From assembly GCF_008831285.2 (NCBI RefSeq), contig NC_045146.1, positions 3,126,001 to 3,190,000 on the forward strand: 64,000 nt of DNA, in the 5' to 3' direction. Below are positions 63,701 to 64,000 of this stretch, in pieces; positions within the stretch are counted from its first letter, which is position 1; every line of letters begins with the position of its first letter. Under the pieces are notes generated by a model that saw only the letters and a program-made list of their open reading frames with translations, searched no databases and had not been told where the DNA came from. This DNA comes from Nymphaea colorata (Eukaryota; Streptophyta; Magnoliopsida; Nymphaeales; Nymphaeaceae). A program made the position numbers and the translations under genes.

Positions 63701-64000
63701 TGCTGAGTTTCGAAAGTTGAGTAGTGGTTTATTACTTGCCCCACCGTTAAGACTCCTTTTTATGAACTTTCCATAGCATAAACTTTTAGTTTGAAAAACA
63801 TTATTTGTTTAGTAACTGCCAAAATGAAGGTATTAGCTTTAGTCGATATTACATTGCCACTTCTTTAACAAATGGCTAGAATTGATATCATGTGTCACAA
63901 TGGTCGTTTGGTACTCATAACAAAAATTGTTACTGTTAAGTAAAATTACTTAAAATAGATTCATGAAACACTATGTTATAAAATTCTATGAACCTACTTC

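Overview
The window is nuclear DNA from a flowering plant: genes are split by many GT-AG introns, intergenic DNA is AT-rich and full of transposon debris, and the proteins are plant types (plant-type PEP carboxylase, SCAR/WAVE, glyoxal oxidase, plant mobile domain). The species cannot be named from the sequence.

Layout. 1-1.2 kb: AT-rich, no gene recognised. 1.56-10.4 kb (minus): a complete ten-exon phosphoenolpyruvate carboxylase gene whose last intron has a GC donor; a TATA-like box lies near 10.9 kb. 10.9-17.7 kb: intergenic, with a three-copy tandem repeat and short hAT-like elements. 17.8-19.5 kb (plus): an uninterrupted glyoxal/aldehyde oxidase (GLOX) gene with all copper-radical residues. 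19.5-27.2 kb: repeats, an old segmental duplication, more hAT-like copies, a possible CACTA end, and a Harbinger-type MITE sitting in one copy of a short duplicated sequence whose other copy is still empty.

27.2-44.1 kb is a transposon nest. A plant mobile domain (PMD) gene starts at 27754 but is cut at codon 60 by a 6.7-kb LTR-like insertion (TG...CA ends, near-perfect 5-bp target duplication). The frame resumes exactly after the insertion and runs, with one in-frame TGA, into the PMD exons that end at 36629. Arrays of a gagataa motif flank the PMD gene, and an inverted array lies at 40.0-40.7 kb. A decayed Ulp1-protease-like fragment (about 37.4 kb, minus) and a decayed FAR1/MULE transposase gene (41.4-44.0 kb, minus) lie alongside. 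Together they look like remains of large Mutator-like elements; that grouping is inference.

44.1-48.7 kb: MITEs and no convincing gene. 48.8-57.8 kb (minus): a complete nine-exon SCAR/WAVE gene of 1293 codons with an N-terminal SCAR domain, two internal tandem repeat blocks in the large exon, and a C-terminal WH2-connector-acidic module. 57.8-58.6 kb: its GC-richer 5' flank with a recurring 20-bp motif. 58.8-64 kb: microsatellites, including a (TA)51(GA)18 tract, and a recent 388-bp tandem duplication.

The three intact genes are unrelated in function: PEPC is cytosolic carbon metabolism, GLOX is a secreted H2O2-producing oxidase, and SCAR activates Arp2/3 actin nucleation. There is no operon-like organisation.
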